A DNA stretch of 64,000 nt from Phorcus lineatus (GCA_921293015.1 OV121093.1:28716622-28780621); one strand, 5' to 3'. Counted from the first letter of the stretch, positions 1 through 12,099 are shown. Made by a program: numbers and translations. The notes: generated from the letters alone by a model not told the origin.

Positions 1-1931
1 AACGGTTTGATTATTCGTTTCCGTAAGTATTTTTCATGAGAGAAATAAAATGCATCGCAAACTTCTTAATTTGCTGCTTAAGTTTCATTTCATTAAGTAA
101 AAGGAGAATTCTATTTCTAGATATCCGGTTTACTTTCTGAGAATAACAAATTGGCCATTGCTGTCTTTGAGTGGAGTTTATTGCCAATCTTTACAAGTAT
201 TATTACTGATTTGGTTTGCCATTGTATTTTTGGGGTATGTAATTGTATCCGCCGCAAAGATAAGAGGAAATGAACATTGGGTTTTCGATTTTAAAAATTA
301 TCATGGTGTCCCTACTGATTTATATTGATAAGCTTTAACTTATACAAATGAAAATGTAAGAAATAAATATTGATAAAAACAACATTTGTTTCAAACGAAT
401 ATTCCACAAATTAGATGTTAGAGTTTAGCATAACCCAGAATCACATTGTAAAGTATAAAATAAGATCATTGAAACTGCGTTTTGCAAAACATATATCACC
501 AGACAACGTTTGGTATTAGATTTCATCGTCATATTTCATCTTTACATCTAAGATGGAATATTCGTTCTGTTTCCCAGCAATAAAAGTTTGCTCCCATTGG
601 AAAAAAGTAAACCTATATTCACGCGACTACTTGCTATCAAAAACTTAGGTGTGATTTGAACTGGTAGGTACTCGAAACTAGAAATCAGATCTTTGATTGA
701 CTTCAAACATTTTTCACTTATAGCAGGCAACGATGATCCGTCGCTCACTTCAAACAACTTTATCAGAGCCATCAACTAGTGGACTCCGTTATCATTACTA
801 ATTAATCTCTTTGATCGTACCCAAGTACCAGGTTCAAATGTACCGACATATAAATGGGAATGGTATATCAAGTTTCGGAGTGTAAAAACACTTTTTGATA
901 GTGATATTAATGTATTATTTGATATTTGGTACATAGGAAGCTTAAAGAAACTTAATCATTAATTTTGTTTATTTTTAACAAAGTTCCCTAATAGATTTGC
1001 TATTGCAAAATATATTTTTTCAGTGGTTTAAACAATGTGTCACGAAAGATGTAATTACTGCATGAAGGCAGGTATTGTGAACACCAATAATAATTTGAAA
1101 GTGATAATTTGTAAGGATGGGCATCGCTCCTCATATCTGTATTGCACTATACTGGCATACCAAAAAGTGTATTACGATATATCATTGTTGTTTTATTTTT
1201 GAATAAAAAGCAGCCATCAGAGAAGAATCAATGCTCGGCTATATGTCTTTTAGGAATTTGAGATATTTAATATCATTGAGCCCAAAGACGTCTGCACTCT
1301 TTCAATAGCAGAAATCAGTACCACTAGCATCGCAGATCTGATCAGGGTAATTGGTGATGTGACTGATGCTATCCATATGACTATGTGATATTTATACTCA
1401 CATAGTTTGAAACATGTCACATAAACTTTTAAACTTTTTTAATAAAATGTTTCAAAGATAAAATCTTATATATTGAGAACAATCAATGATTTTACTTGCA
1501 GGGTTATACCTTTCAAAACAGTAATTAATGTCAACTTTACTTGATGTTTTATTTCATTAAAGTCACTATAATTTCATAGTTTACTCATGCACAAACTGTA
1601 GATTTATTAGATTTTCATTATTGTAAATCTGGTAATACAAAATTGATTCAATTTTGAATGATAACGGGTTTTATGTAACCAACATTTTGGATGACACTGG
1701 CGAGGTTAGCGTATTTACAATTTTATCGGTCAAGAATTCTAGTTTAGTATTGGTTTCTAAGGTATTATTTACGATCTGAACCAGGATGTCCAGGATTAGA
1801 TATATTCCAGTAATAACCAATTTGACAAATAAGTAATAGTTCAAAGTATTATCCATTGACAGGGATAGAAGGGTTAAGGTGACAACATCATATAAGCAAT
1901 GTCAATGAAATGTTGAACCATGTAAAACCAA
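1..1931. other. Non-coding 3' flank, no gene recognised
   Basis: AT-rich sequence downstream of the minus-strand receptor gene that ends at 1932. The only open frame of note is a 75-codon minus-strand stretch (548-775) that I do not recognise. It has no visible splice context and may be chance. I see no RNA gene or clear repeat boundary here. Confidence 0.5.
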
Positions 1932-2517
1932 TCAATACTGCATATAGTCTTTAAACAGATGGTCGTAGTTCTCAGGTTGGGATTCCTTGTCAGACGGTAT
2001 GTCCTCAGTCTCAGTGGTCCGGAAACATTCAGCGATAAGGGGGATACTTATTTCACCATCAGGATGTCTATGTACATCAGCTACATCGTAGAATTGGGAG
2101 GTGTTTAACACAGGACAGGGTGCTTCGGCTCCCTGAGTTTGTTGGGGAAGAGTGTTCATCAGATCTTCATTCAGCTCAATGTAGTTGGGCATAACGTAGG
2201 TTTCTAATCTCTCATTTGAGCATTGTAGAACGCTATGAAGCCGCCTGTCTGAAGGTGGAAGGTTCTCGGATGAGGAGTCTGTTACCTGTAGCTCGTTTTC
2301 CTCGTGTTCAAATTGCACCTGTATTTGAAGGTTATTTTCAGAGCCCTCACTGTGTCGAGGACGGATGTTATGTCCAATAGAACAAACCGTGGGTGGAGTA
2401 ACAGTGATATCTTCATTAGGTACAACATCCCCAGGAGAAACAACATAACTGGCATCTTGTACAGCATTATGGTCACGTCTTCTCCACTTTACATCGACGT
2501 AGATGACATTGTTAATC
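1932..2517 (-). CDS. Gene 1 exon 5: cytoplasmic tail and stop
   Basis: Encodes residues 401-595. After a basic juxtamembrane stretch (KWRRR) the tail is acidic and Ser/Thr/Pro-rich. Tyrosine motifs include YVMP, YIEL and YDHL (YxxL type) and a terminal YMQY. YxxL-type sites in this receptor family recruit SH2-domain kinases, so signalling is a reasonable inference, though spacing does not fit a classical ITAM. The YDHLF motif corresponds to YNHLF in the paralogue, the best-conserved part of otherwise diverged tails. Confidence 0.82.
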
Positions 2518-5500
2518 CTATATATAAATAACCAATATCAACAAGCATGCAACGTTTGAAAAAGGATTTATCGCAGAAAAATCGATTAAATCATACAAAA
2601 ATAAAGAATACTAAACGACGTTCTGTTTGATAACATATTTATGAAACGAATGGATAGTTTGGTATCTAACGAGCGAAAGCGAGCTAGGTACCTAAACCAT
2701 CCACGAGTTTCATAAATTTGTTATTACAAGGAACATAGTTTACTATTTCATGTATTACTCTCCCAACATTTGCAAAATAATTACTTGGAATAAAGCTAGT
2801 GGACCGAGGGCATTGTGCAGTCGAAACTGGATCACGAGTATGTATACATTTCTTTCATTCATTACGGTCAACATCAGCACTTTCGATTTGACAAGCCTAT
2901 GAAAGAGAAACAAATATGCAAAGATCGGATCAAGTGACTGCGTTTTAGACCGACTGATATTTACAGTGTTTGATTTGGCATTGTGCAGCACTTTTGAAAC
3001 ATGGGCGCGATCAGGTCATAGTCAACGCTGACAGTGCATTCCGCATCAGCTAGTTGGTCGATCATGTCACTGACTTGACGATGCTGTTTTTCAGAAATTT
3101 GAGACTAATTGTTACTTCTTTGTAAATTCTTATGGCCACTGATATGCATGATTTGATTTGGCGGAATGTTGTTGTCAGACAAATTTTGAACTATGTATGT
3201 AAAGTTGTAAAATATCGTCTCCTCGATATGCTGTGTTTTGGCAGCTAACACTTTGTTTTGATCACGTAACTTTAGTCATGTGACCTATGGAAAAGTTTCG
3301 ACAGCATGTGATGTTATTACACAATAACATTGTAGATTTATTAAATGGCGGTATATCCAACGGGAGAGTAATATCCAACGTTCATCCAATGATGATTTTT
3401 CTCAACCATAAGTTTAAAATCTATAGCTACTGACCGTTTCAGGCAGCAGGCAATGCAGACAGCAAGTACACCAATACTGAGCAAAACACCTCCTCCTATG
3501 ATGTAAGGCATCCATGTTCCTGGAAATATGTGACATTAACGATATCGTCATGCTCAACAAGCTGAGAGATATACTTTGTAATCAGTAGCTACTATCAAAA
3601 GAAAAGAAATGCGTAAACTATTTCTTTAGAAGATGTTATTGCTGTTGCAATGAGCTGCCCCTGCAATATATTCCTGTGATATGACAATATCACGTACACC
3701 ATCATTTCCTATAGTTTTGCTAAAGATAGAAAGTATGGTTGTATTAAATTTAAATATTTCATTATCAATCATTGAAATCATCGGCACTGAGTGTTTAACC
3801 ATTTCTAGAAAATAGTTCATGCGCTCCTCAAATTTCTCTGAGAAAATATTTCTGGTGCATTTGGTTCTCTGTAAATAATTAGTTACCAAATTAATCCACC
3901 ACACAGCACGACAATACAACCAAGTTCTCTAGCTTTGAACAGTAAAGCTTAGTTCTGGATCAGGTTGTGTAGTATGAACGTTATGCTTGGATTGATCGTG
4001 TAAAAGCTTTTCCAAACAGGTTAATTTAGTGGCCTTATCATTAGCCCAAGTATTCCTTTGAACTGGTACTTTTATCGCTCCAAAATACATCAACAGCTAA
4101 GTTGTTCATTTTCTCTATTTTCGAAATTGTGTAGGCATGAAACAGGAATAGGCATGTCTATACCAGAAATTTAATTACATCATCAGTATGAAATGACGAT
4201 AGTCTATCCGAGCGTGAATTTTATTTGAAACAAGATACATCTCAGAGCTCATCTGCGACAGTTATCATCCTGATTCTTTACCTGTATTATGGCCGTCTTT
4301 TCTTTTAATATTTATATATTTCGCTACGTCTAACCATAATGTTTATGTCCCTTTTACAATCCCCAAAGAACAATTTCTTGTGTGTTTTTCTAAATTTTCT
4401 TCCATACCTGTTGAAATTTAGTTTAAGCTCATATCATCCGGGTTGGTTATTGCCATTTGTTTACCATTGTTGATGAAGTTAACTTTAATTGCCCCTTTGG
4501 TAGTTAATGTTAGTCATATCTTTCAAATCATTTGTTAATTTGTTTAATATAATCGCTTCTATATTTATGAATAATGAACATAAATCCTTATACCATTTTC
4601 AAACTTCTTAAATATCAATTAAAAGTGTTTGTTAAATGGATTTTCCTTGTTTTATACTTCTTTCTTCATATCAAAACTTTTTTATTTCCTTATTTAAACC
4701 TTTTGAACAGTCTGATGTGATTTCCTTATCTTGATATTCTAATTAGGTTTTGATTTTTGATTTATTCTTATTGATTTTGCTTTTAAGATTGATTTCAGTA
4801 TAATTAGCTTGGATTTAGGGTTCATTCTCTGTTTCATCTTTATTTGTTGTTGATTTAATGTCCATTCAGATCTAGCATTTTTGGTTTTAGCTTCTGCTTA
4901 TTTTCACAAATTTTGGGATGTTTTTCTCTCCCATACCATGTTATTGTCTTTCGGGCTGCATTCTAATATAATCTAAATTTTCTATAATGGTATTATCAAA
5001 TCCTTCTCTCCGACAGAGGTAGCTCCGTCATTAATTCTTCACAACCTCTGTTCTAATACAATATTTTCACGGTCTATAAATGTAGAAATTTCATTGGAGA
5101 ATGTTATTTGATAGATATTCAAATGAAGAAATACACTGCTACTGTGCAACTTATCGATTAGCAAACATTGTTCTATATTAGTTTTATAAAATATAATCCT
5201 CAAATATAACCTTATTAATCCAAAAAATCTTCCTCATTTCATCATAATTTTCATCATTATTGCATTCTTCATAAACTTCGAATAGATTCTTCAGAGGTAA
5301 AAGAGCTCAGGTATTGACAATTGTTATATCTATTAACAAATTGACAACAAATTTCAGAGACAAATTTCTGATTTTCTGTTATAGTTATGTGTTGACATTC
5401 AATGTCATATTATTTTCTATTTATCCTGTTTTTATATAAACGCTAGAACTTACTACAACAATTCATAAAACAACAAATATTAATTCACCTTTTTTCATAT

Positions 5501-8500
5501 TCGGGTATAAAGTTCAGGTTCAGGTTAAGTTTAATGGTTCAAATGGTTTATCAAATTTCACACGATATTCATGCATTTCTTTATTAACATCTTCAAAGTT
5601 TTAATAGATTGGTTTTGTCTTCTAAGTTGTTCATTTATGAAATCTCGTCTTTTGACTCTTTGCTTCTCTGATACCTTCCTGGATGCTTTTAGTTTTTCGA
5701 AAAAGTGTTGTGTTATAATTTGTGGACAGATCAGTTGTGGTAAGACTAGATTGTTATTAGAACGAATAGAGAGTTATAACTATGAATATGTTGAGCAAAT
5801 AGTGAAATATTGCCCAACTATAATGTTAATTAAACATATACATCTAAATTGTAGATAAATGAAGATCAAGAAGTATACAAAATTCTTCCTAGGGATCGTC
5901 TGAATGAAGGTTTAACTATGTGCATCAACAATCTTGAAAGAAAACCACTTTATTCTTTATTGGTGATTATAGTGCAGTAAAAGATCTCACAAAAAATAAA
6001 GATTAACTGATAAAGATAAAGACTAGCTTTCTTGCAGCGTCATACAGGGCACAGTGTGTAGATTCTTTCACATAAATGCAACAAGTTAATACTCACAGAT
6101 TTTAGACAACAAACTCTTTGGGTTGCTTTGATTAAGTTTTGATATAAAGATGATTTTGAGTTGTATATGCATTTGAATATCTGCAATGAATTTAGGAATC
6201 TGCCACAGATTCGAGGCCTGCCATGGATTAAAATCTTACTTATTAACATGTCATAATCAGGAAATTTCAATTTTGACAAATTACATGTCACAATTATATT
6301 TGTTAAAGGGCAGAAATTTATTTATTACCTTTACATTCTCCGGTATTCCTGTCACAGGCACCTTTACAGTCAAAGCAAGCCATGTCACAGACCGATCCAT
6401 AGTATCCGCTCTGACATCCTATGGAACATTCACCTGTAGCACTGTCACAGAATTTGTCTGTACACTTCCTGCACGTCTTGGTACACCTTTCACCATAAAG
6501 GCCAATTTGGCATCCTTTGGTACATTTTCCTGTATTCACATCACAAACGCCGTCAGAGCACTTCTCACACGACTGAAGACAGAAAGAGCCATACAACCCA
6601 GGCTTGCAGGTGCTACAGTTCCCCTTTAAATCACAAACATCATCATAACATCCTTCTGGGCATGCGGATCCGCATTTATCCCCATAGTAGCCTTTAACAC
6701 ACCCTCCGATACACGTTCCCTCCTTGTCACAGTCCTTGTAAGACCCTGCACATCCAGCACTGCACTCGGACTGACAGGTTGAACCATACCAACCTGCTTC
6801 ACACTGGACACACTCTCCTGACAGCTGATCACACCCAGATACACAGGGTGCGGAACACTTTAGCTCGCACGTCTCTCCGTACAATCCAGTTGTACAGCCA
6901 TCAAAACAAGTCCCGATTCTATCACATTTTTTGTTGAAACAACCCGGATTACAGGCGGACGAACATTTTTCCCCAAACCATCCTTCCTCGCAACTGACAC
7001 AGTTCCCTGACTCTTGTTCACAGAAACAATGTGAAGAGCAACGTCTCTTGCAAAACTTTCCGAACCGTCCAGGTTTGCATCCTTCCAAACAATTATCTCT
7101 GCTTGCTGATAGGCACATGTTGTTCAAACATTGCTCATTGGATACGCATTTCACACCTGTTGACATTAAATGTTAAATTTTTAAATACTATTCTGTGATA
7201 ATATGAAAACACTAATAAAATCCGTATAGTTGTTACTGTTTAGTAGTAAGCATCCCAATGAAAAGTCGAATCAGAAACATATGAAACTTTATGATTACAA
7301 TTGCAAAAAATTATAACAACTTTCAAAGTTCAGTCTTTCATCGATGACAACAGCTTTGTAGACCAATGTAGTCACAGAACAAATAACTATACATTATTTC
7401 ATATGTTAACCGATGGAATACTACAATATATCAGAGGAAAGACTGTTACAAGTCCACAAAAAATATCGAATTCAGTAATGACATCACTTTGATACTGTGA
7501 CGATGGGTTCTATATAGCGTTTCCAGAGAAAAAAGAATGTCATGAAATTCGAAAGACGTGATCAAACATTCATACACTTAAGCGAGTTTAGCAATATGTA
7601 GCACTCAACTGTTTAGTTTACACTTTCTTAGTTATTTACCTGTAATGTATTCACAAGAGTTGGTGGAGAAGGTGTATCCTGATAAACACTTGCAGAAACC
7701 GTCTTGACGCTGACATATATCTCTCTCACAGTTACTATCACACTTCCTGTCGCATATGTCTCCATAGTAACCAGCTAAACACCCTTCAGAGCAAATTCGT
7801 GTATTTATGTTACACGTTGGGACTGTCTTGCTTTCACTCCCTTTGCAGTTCGCTGGACAGGGAAGTGAATCTGAAACTGTAGCGTTGAAAGAATATTATG
7901 CATGTTAATATCGTGCAGCAGAGGAGAATCTCTATAGAGTTCTGGTGGTACAACGAGACACATCAGAAGATGACTTACTATTGTTCCTTATTGCACCTTA
8001 AGATACAGGTTTGCAATAAATCTTGAAACGTTTCATCCTTTTCCAAATTTTAGCAATGTGAAGAATAAAAAGTAAAGCAGCTTTTTAATCTATATAAAAC
8101 TTGCTGTAATAATATATCCCATTTCAGAGTCCATTATTACAAATAGAGAATTAAAAACCTATTCCGTATTGCGCAGCGAATTTCAGCCAATTAGAAGAGT
8201 GCCAAATAAATAAATGTACTTTTGTTTTATCACGGCGCATAGCATGGATTTTATACATATTTTGAATATTTCTTAAATGAATTGACAATGTACAGATACG
8301 TCATATGATATGAATTTGTACCAAATATCATGATCATCGGTTAAATCTAAAGTTGAGTTAGTTAATTTAGTTAATACGTCGTTTATTTCATCATAAGAAA
8401 GATGTTTTCCAGACATAATTGCCTTTTAATGTTTACACACCTAGGTGTGATGTGTTCCCATTATTTAACATTAATTCATTCTCATATCAACCTCTTATGA

Positions 8501-8793
8501 CGTAATCATCGGTTGTTTCTCAATATCGCCCTAGGGCACTATCACATATCATTCAAATCGGTTATTATGTCCTTTGTTTTTAATTGAAGGCTATATGCCA
8601 TAACAACCAAGTACGCAGGTGGGTGTTATGAGATGTTCAACCTACACAAACGATTAGACTTGTAAAAAGTGGGATTCGAACCCGTCACTTCGTCATGGTC
8701 CTTCAAAGATTTCCTAACTATCAAAATAAGTAAGAACATACCACATTTCACACAGATAATCAGAAACACAAACTCCCGTGACAGCTGCATCAT
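1932..8793 (-). CDS. MEGF/SREC-like EGF-repeat transmembrane receptor, 595 aa, five exons
   Basis: Spliced as complement of 1932-2517, 3435-3519, 6329-7156, 7640-7876 and 8742-8793 (52+237+828+85+586 = 1788 nt). All four introns are GT-AG and the reading frame is unbroken to a TGA at 1932. The protein has a signal peptide (about residues 1-17), cysteine-rich EGF-like modules (about 20-372) with repeated C-x-x-G-x-x-G spacing, one transmembrane helix (about 377-398) and a 195-residue cytoplasmic tail with several tyrosines. This is the layout of the multiple-EGF/scavenger receptor class F group (MEGF10, Draper, CED-1), which bind apoptotic cells or microbes and signal through tail tyrosines. 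That role is inferred from architecture. A paralogue lies at 46258-48436 on the other strand. Intron 3 (3520-6328) is loaded with mobile-element relics. Confidence 0.85.
2625..2725. repeat. Foldback (palindromic) repeat, copy 1
   Basis: Imperfect inverted repeat in intron 4 of gene 1. The left arm carries TTTATGAAACGAATGGATAG, the right arm the complementary sequence reading CCATCCACGAGTTTCATAAA, and the loop is ACGAGCGAAAGCGAGC. Two other foldbacks in the window share the design and a related CTCG-rich loop (13608-13745 and 46070-46218). Confidence 0.7.
3435..3519 (-). CDS. Gene 1 exon 4: transmembrane helix
   Basis: An 85-nt exon that enters in phase 1 and leaves in phase 2. It encodes a short extracellular linker, a hydrophobic run with a glycine triplet (YIIGGGVLLSIGVLAV), a Cys-Cys pair at the inner face and Lys-Arg as stop-transfer. 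Acceptor TTTCCAG and donor GTCAGT are clear. The paralogue has an 85-nt exon of matching sequence at 47477-47561. Confidence 0.85.
3620..4500 (-). pseudogene. Degenerate coding relic in intron 3, family not recognised
   Basis: On the minus strand 3626-3919 is a 97-codon open frame. Interrupted frames continue upstream, and about 4270-4500 also reads as protein-like sequence with only a few stops. Cysteines are few and the composition looks helical. It lies inside the 2.8 kb third intron of the EGF receptor gene and shares no frame with it. I cannot name the family; an old mobile element is the simplest explanation. Confidence 0.35.
5571..5950 (+). pseudogene. Packaging-ATPase-like (A32/FtsK-HerA type) fragment, possible Polinton relic
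   Basis: A plus-strand frame encodes a beta strand leading into a P-loop-like motif (CGQISCGKT), then a helix and a second hydrophobic strand ending in YCPT. After one stop at about 5856, similar sequence continues in frame to about 5950 (DRLNEG, then a hydrophobic YSLLVII strand where Walker B would lie). This order resembles the N-terminal half of Polinton/Maverick-type DNA-packaging ATPases. The intact Walker B acidic pair is not seen and the 5' part is not homologous to anything I recognise. A chance P-loop is the alternative. Confidence 0.35.
6329..7156 (-). CDS. Gene 1 exon 3: tandem EGF-like repeats
   Basis: A single 828-nt phase 1-1 exon (276 codons) encoding about six tandem EGF-like units of roughly 40-45 residues, each with the C-x-x-G-x-x-G-x-x-C signature of MEGF/SREC ectodomains. 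Packing many EGF units into one exon suggests growth by internal duplication. The paralogue's equivalent exon is only 465 nt, so the two genes differ mainly in EGF copy number. Confidence 0.88.
7640..7876 (-). CDS. Gene 1 exon 2: N-terminal cysteine-rich/EGF module
   Basis: Phase 1-1 exon of 237 nt (79 codons) with a TACAG acceptor and GTAAAT donor. It encodes about ten cysteines arranged as one EGF-like module around a GYYGDIC core, followed by a second cysteine-rich half. The matching exon of the paralogue (46560-46796) is also exactly 237 nt, which supports both boundaries. Confidence 0.85.
8655..8705 (-). repeat. tRNA-like B-box remnant (SINE relic) in intron 1
   Basis: On the minus strand the sequence GACGGGTTCGAATCCCACTT resembles a tRNA T-arm/B-box followed by a T run. 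There is no full cloverleaf and no clear A box, so this is probably a SINE relic and not a functional tRNA gene. Confidence 0.35.
8742..8793 (-). CDS. Gene 1 exon 1: start codon and signal peptide
   Basis: Begins with two consecutive in-frame ATG codons (8793 and 8790) and encodes a short basic then hydrophobic stretch (MMQLSREFVFLIICVKC) typical of a cleavable signal peptide. It ends in phase 1 at a GT donor (gtatg). An upstream ATG on the same strand is followed two codons later by a stop, so 8793 is the best start. Confidence 0.8.
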
Positions 8794-9290
8794 CGCTATT
8801 GCATGGAGAGACCAGGCAAAAATAATATTCTAATTTTCTGTTTCCTTGTCATGATTAATTATGAAATCATTGCGTGTAACTTGTTTACTGAAATACTAAA
8901 ACGAGTGTTTTCAATACCAAATCATTTAGAAAGTGGATATGGAAATATGTACAATCAAGTTAATCAGTCGCACATATATAACTCAAACATAATTGCTGAC
9001 ATTCGGCTTTTATAGTGTATTATATTGTATTATGTTATATTATTATATCATTATGACTGATTCTTCCATGAATGAAATGCTGTTAAAACGTCGTTTAAAT
9101 CCTTATGACCAATGCCCCCTCCCTGTGTACATGTGCCATATATGGCAGAAAATTATCACAATAAATTAACATTTTAACATTTAAACAGTATGCAATTATT
9201 GAAAGTGGAAATATACTCTATTCTAAAGATGATCAGTTACTGTTTGTAACTATACTACTAATGATCCGGGGCAAGACAATTTACTACGCT
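8794..9290. other. 5' flank of gene 1, no gene recognised
   Basis: AT-rich sequence upstream of the gene 1 start codon. It should hold the promoter and 5'UTR, but I see no distinctive TATA or initiator element that could be separated from background AT-richness. Confidence 0.4.
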
Positions 9291-9299
9291 CCAACAAAT

Positions 9300-10560
9300 A
9301 AGAAAATGCAAAATAAACTAGAAGTAGACCTTGAAAATTAGCGAAATGATTTGGAATTAAAATTAGACCCGGTTAAAAAAACGCGAGGGCTGACATGCTG
9401 GATATGAAATTAAAGCTTGATAACATCAATAACAGTAAAATACAAGGGTCGCTGACGAGATCAAAAGCCCATTGGAATGAAAAGAGAAAACCCCACAAAA
9501 TATTTATTGAAACTAAAGTCGAGAAATTTCATTAATCACGGAAATTGAAAGACCAGAAGGATCTAAGCTTCCTGACAATGAACGTATGATTGAAATGATG
9601 AAACTAGAAATTACTATACAAAACTTTATAAATCCGAAGATGTCCTTCTAAATGATCTAACTGAAATTTGTCAAACTTATGACATTCCTAAGCTAAATGA
9701 AAATCAGAAAGAGCTTTTGAAGGAAAGTTGACTCCATGCCCTGACGGCTTTACATCTGAATTTAACAAATTATTTTGGAAGGATATAAGTATAATTTTAC
9801 TCAACTCTTTAAACACCTGTTACAGTAAGGGACACTTTCATTTTCACAAAAGCAATGTCTAATTACGTGTATGCCAAAAGGAAATAAACCAAAGAAATAT
9901 CTAAAGAATGTGCGGCACATCTGGCTTCTTAATTCATCTTACAAAATTGAAGTAGAAGCAATCGCAAATCGAATGAAAAACATACTCCCATTCAAATACT
10001 TGACAGTCAAAAAGGTTTTGTAAAAGATAGATACATAGGGGAGATAACAAGGTTAGTTTACTATATTATGGAACACACTTAATCATTCCAAATTCCAGGA
10101 TTACTACTTTTAATCGATTTTAAAAAGGCTTTCGACTCAACCTATAGAAATTATCTATGCAATGTCCTTAATTTCTTCAATTTTGGCAAAAATCTTTATG
10201 AACTGGATTGCTACCTTCTATAATGACATCGAATCACGAGTTTTGGTTAATGGATTTCCATCCTCAACCTTTGAATTAGAAAGAGGTTGTCGTCAAGGCG
10301 ACCCGGTAGCGCCATATATATTTATCCTCTCCGTCGAAAATTTATGCATTCTTGATAGAAAAAAACTCTAATATAAAAGAGATAAATGCAATCATTATTC
10401 CATATACGTTGAGCGAGTAAATCATACTTACTTTTAACGTGACATTTATATCAACAATATTGGACAAAACTTTAAATACTTCTTTCCAAAATGGATTTGA
10501 AATTGAAAATATCACTTCACTTTCAATATATAGTTCCACAAAAGATTTTGATTGGGCAGT
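9300..10560 (+). pseudogene. Decayed L1/Tx1-type LINE ORF2
   Basis: Fragments in all three plus frames follow the order of an L1/Tx1-like ORF2: a linker region (9400-9720), the PDGFTSEF motif before the RT (about 9735), the DFKKAFDS block (about 10115) and the RT block GCRQGDPVAPYIFILSVE (about 10285-10340). At least five frameshifts or stops separate these parts, and no target-site duplication or tail was found. The open stretch 10162-10371 is the only part that still reads as one frame. Clade is judged from the CRQGDP...FIL block and could be refined. Confidence 0.7.
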
Positions 10561-11060
10561 CTATGAATGATATGGATATTTCCGATTGGATGAACTACTA
10601 AGTATTATCTGAATACATTTTAATTTTTGCAAAGATATAACAAATTTTTATAATTGGAACTTAAAGACCCCAATTTTCCAGATTAAGAATAATGGTATAT
10701 CTTTAACTTTGTCTGCTTTATTTCTCCCTACAAGTTGAAAGCACTGCTTTGGGAATTTGTCAATATCAGATTCAGGTTGGCGAGTTGGAGTAAAGGTGGT
10801 TTTACTTGGGCGGTAGCCGAGATTTAAGAACTTTGTTTCTTCGAAGTGTGTAAAATTTCTTGCAAGCAAAATGTTCATGAAATGTTTGATTTGTAAAAAC
10901 TTTTCTTCGTATTTATCATGGCACATGCTTATTTATAACAAACAGTTATAAGATGTATTTCCAGGCCATATTGAATCTCAAGTTTAGAATATTGATGTTC
11001 GACTGTAATGCCCCTTAGTAACTTTCAGTCCAGAACTTTATTACAATCAGGTCGAGATAA
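10561..11060. other. No gene recognised
   Basis: A 92-codon minus-strand frame (10648-10926) lies here but resembles nothing I recognise. It may be LINE 3' sequence read backwards. No other structure seen. Confidence 0.4.
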
Positions 11061-11759
11061 ATTGTAACATGACTTCGTTGTATCCTCGATTCTGATTGGT
11101 CGATTCGAAAAAATTACCCTATGTTGAATGACAATGAATACCCGCAAATTCGCAAAGGCGAATCACCGCGAATTGATACAACATGTTCACTAGTGCTGGC
11201 CCGACTCAAGTTTTAATTTTCTAGTTTCTTAGAAAATTCGTGCCGTACATTGATTTGACAGTTGTCTTTGTCTTTTTTTATAATGTGTCTACCGGTAGAT
11301 ATCACAAATACACTTTAATATGATTTATTTTTGAAGAACGAAATTATTTTCAACTGGCTTTCTTAGTCCAAGTTTGCCGCAAAGTTTCATGCGGCCGATG
11401 ATATGACGTCACAAAGGCCAACCGTTTTGACGTCAAAATGTTTGCGTCGCTGTCACAAAGGTATTGGGCTAGTTCAAGACTTTTGTACTCGAGGTTTTAC
11501 AATATTTTTCTACGACCTATATAATTGTTGATTTCGTTCTCGAATTAAACAAGTATGTTGTAAGGTCTCGCTGTTACGGATGCCACTATTTGCTAATATC
11601 ACAACGATGTTGTAATGTTAATAATGCCGGGAATTCACATTAGTTAGACCATTATCTCACCTCTTACAGAAATAGAACAGTCGCAAAGTCCTCTCCACAC
11701 AATAATAAGTACACAAAAACAGAGTTCGCTCTTAAACTCTTAAACGGTCATGTTACAAT
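11061..11759. mobile_element. Candidate MITE-like repeat with 13-bp terminal inverted repeats
   Basis: ATTGTAACATGAC at 11061-11073 is exactly reverse-complemented at 11747-11759, giving an element of about 699 bp with no coding capacity. The left end continues into a motif (CTTCGTTGTAT, then TCTGATTGGTCGA) that recurs in reverse at 45480-45540. A clean target-site duplication is not visible, so boundaries are provisional. Confidence 0.45.
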
Positions 11760-11762
11760 ATC

Positions 11763-11861
11763 GATAAATAGTTGCGTTTGTAACGCCGTCGGTTTTAAAC
11801 TAAATTTGCGGGTGTTGAACAACAATGAATCCTGGAAATTTTACAAACGCAACTATTTATC
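11763..11861. repeat. Perfect 21-bp inverted repeat
   Basis: Positions 11763-11783 and 11841-11861 are perfect reverse complements (core AAATAGTTGCGTTTGTAA) around a 57-nt loop. The loop carries a GCGGGTGTTGAACAACAATGA segment that recurs in diverged form near 45420. It could form a stable hairpin and is probably part of the same dispersed repeat family. Confidence 0.7.
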
Positions 11862-12099
11862 TTCTAATTCAATCCTTTTAATTTTCCTTTTTCAATTGGT
11901 AAGTGGTGGCGTGAAGTTTAAAACAGGAGTTCTGGGATAGCCTTTTTTAGGGGCAGGGACATGAAGTAATTTTCAAGTCCAAATTGTTATTTCAAATGAG
12001 AATATGATCAATCCTTTTTAAATTTCCCGCCTTGTTCCAGCTATTATTGTAATTGCCGTTTTTATAGAGGTTATTTAGAACTGAATACATGGTAAAAGA

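Noticed and set aside
548-775. 75-codon minus-strand frame
   Set aside because: No family resemblance, no splice signals tied to another exon, and a length easily reached by chance.
6186-7176. Plus-strand frames opposite the EGF exon
   Set aside because: Mirror frames of the cysteine-rich minus-strand exon, which has splice sites and a conserved paralogue.
8655-8705. Functional tRNA gene
   Set aside because: Only a T-arm-like piece is present. The D arm, acceptor stem and anticodon arm do not form.
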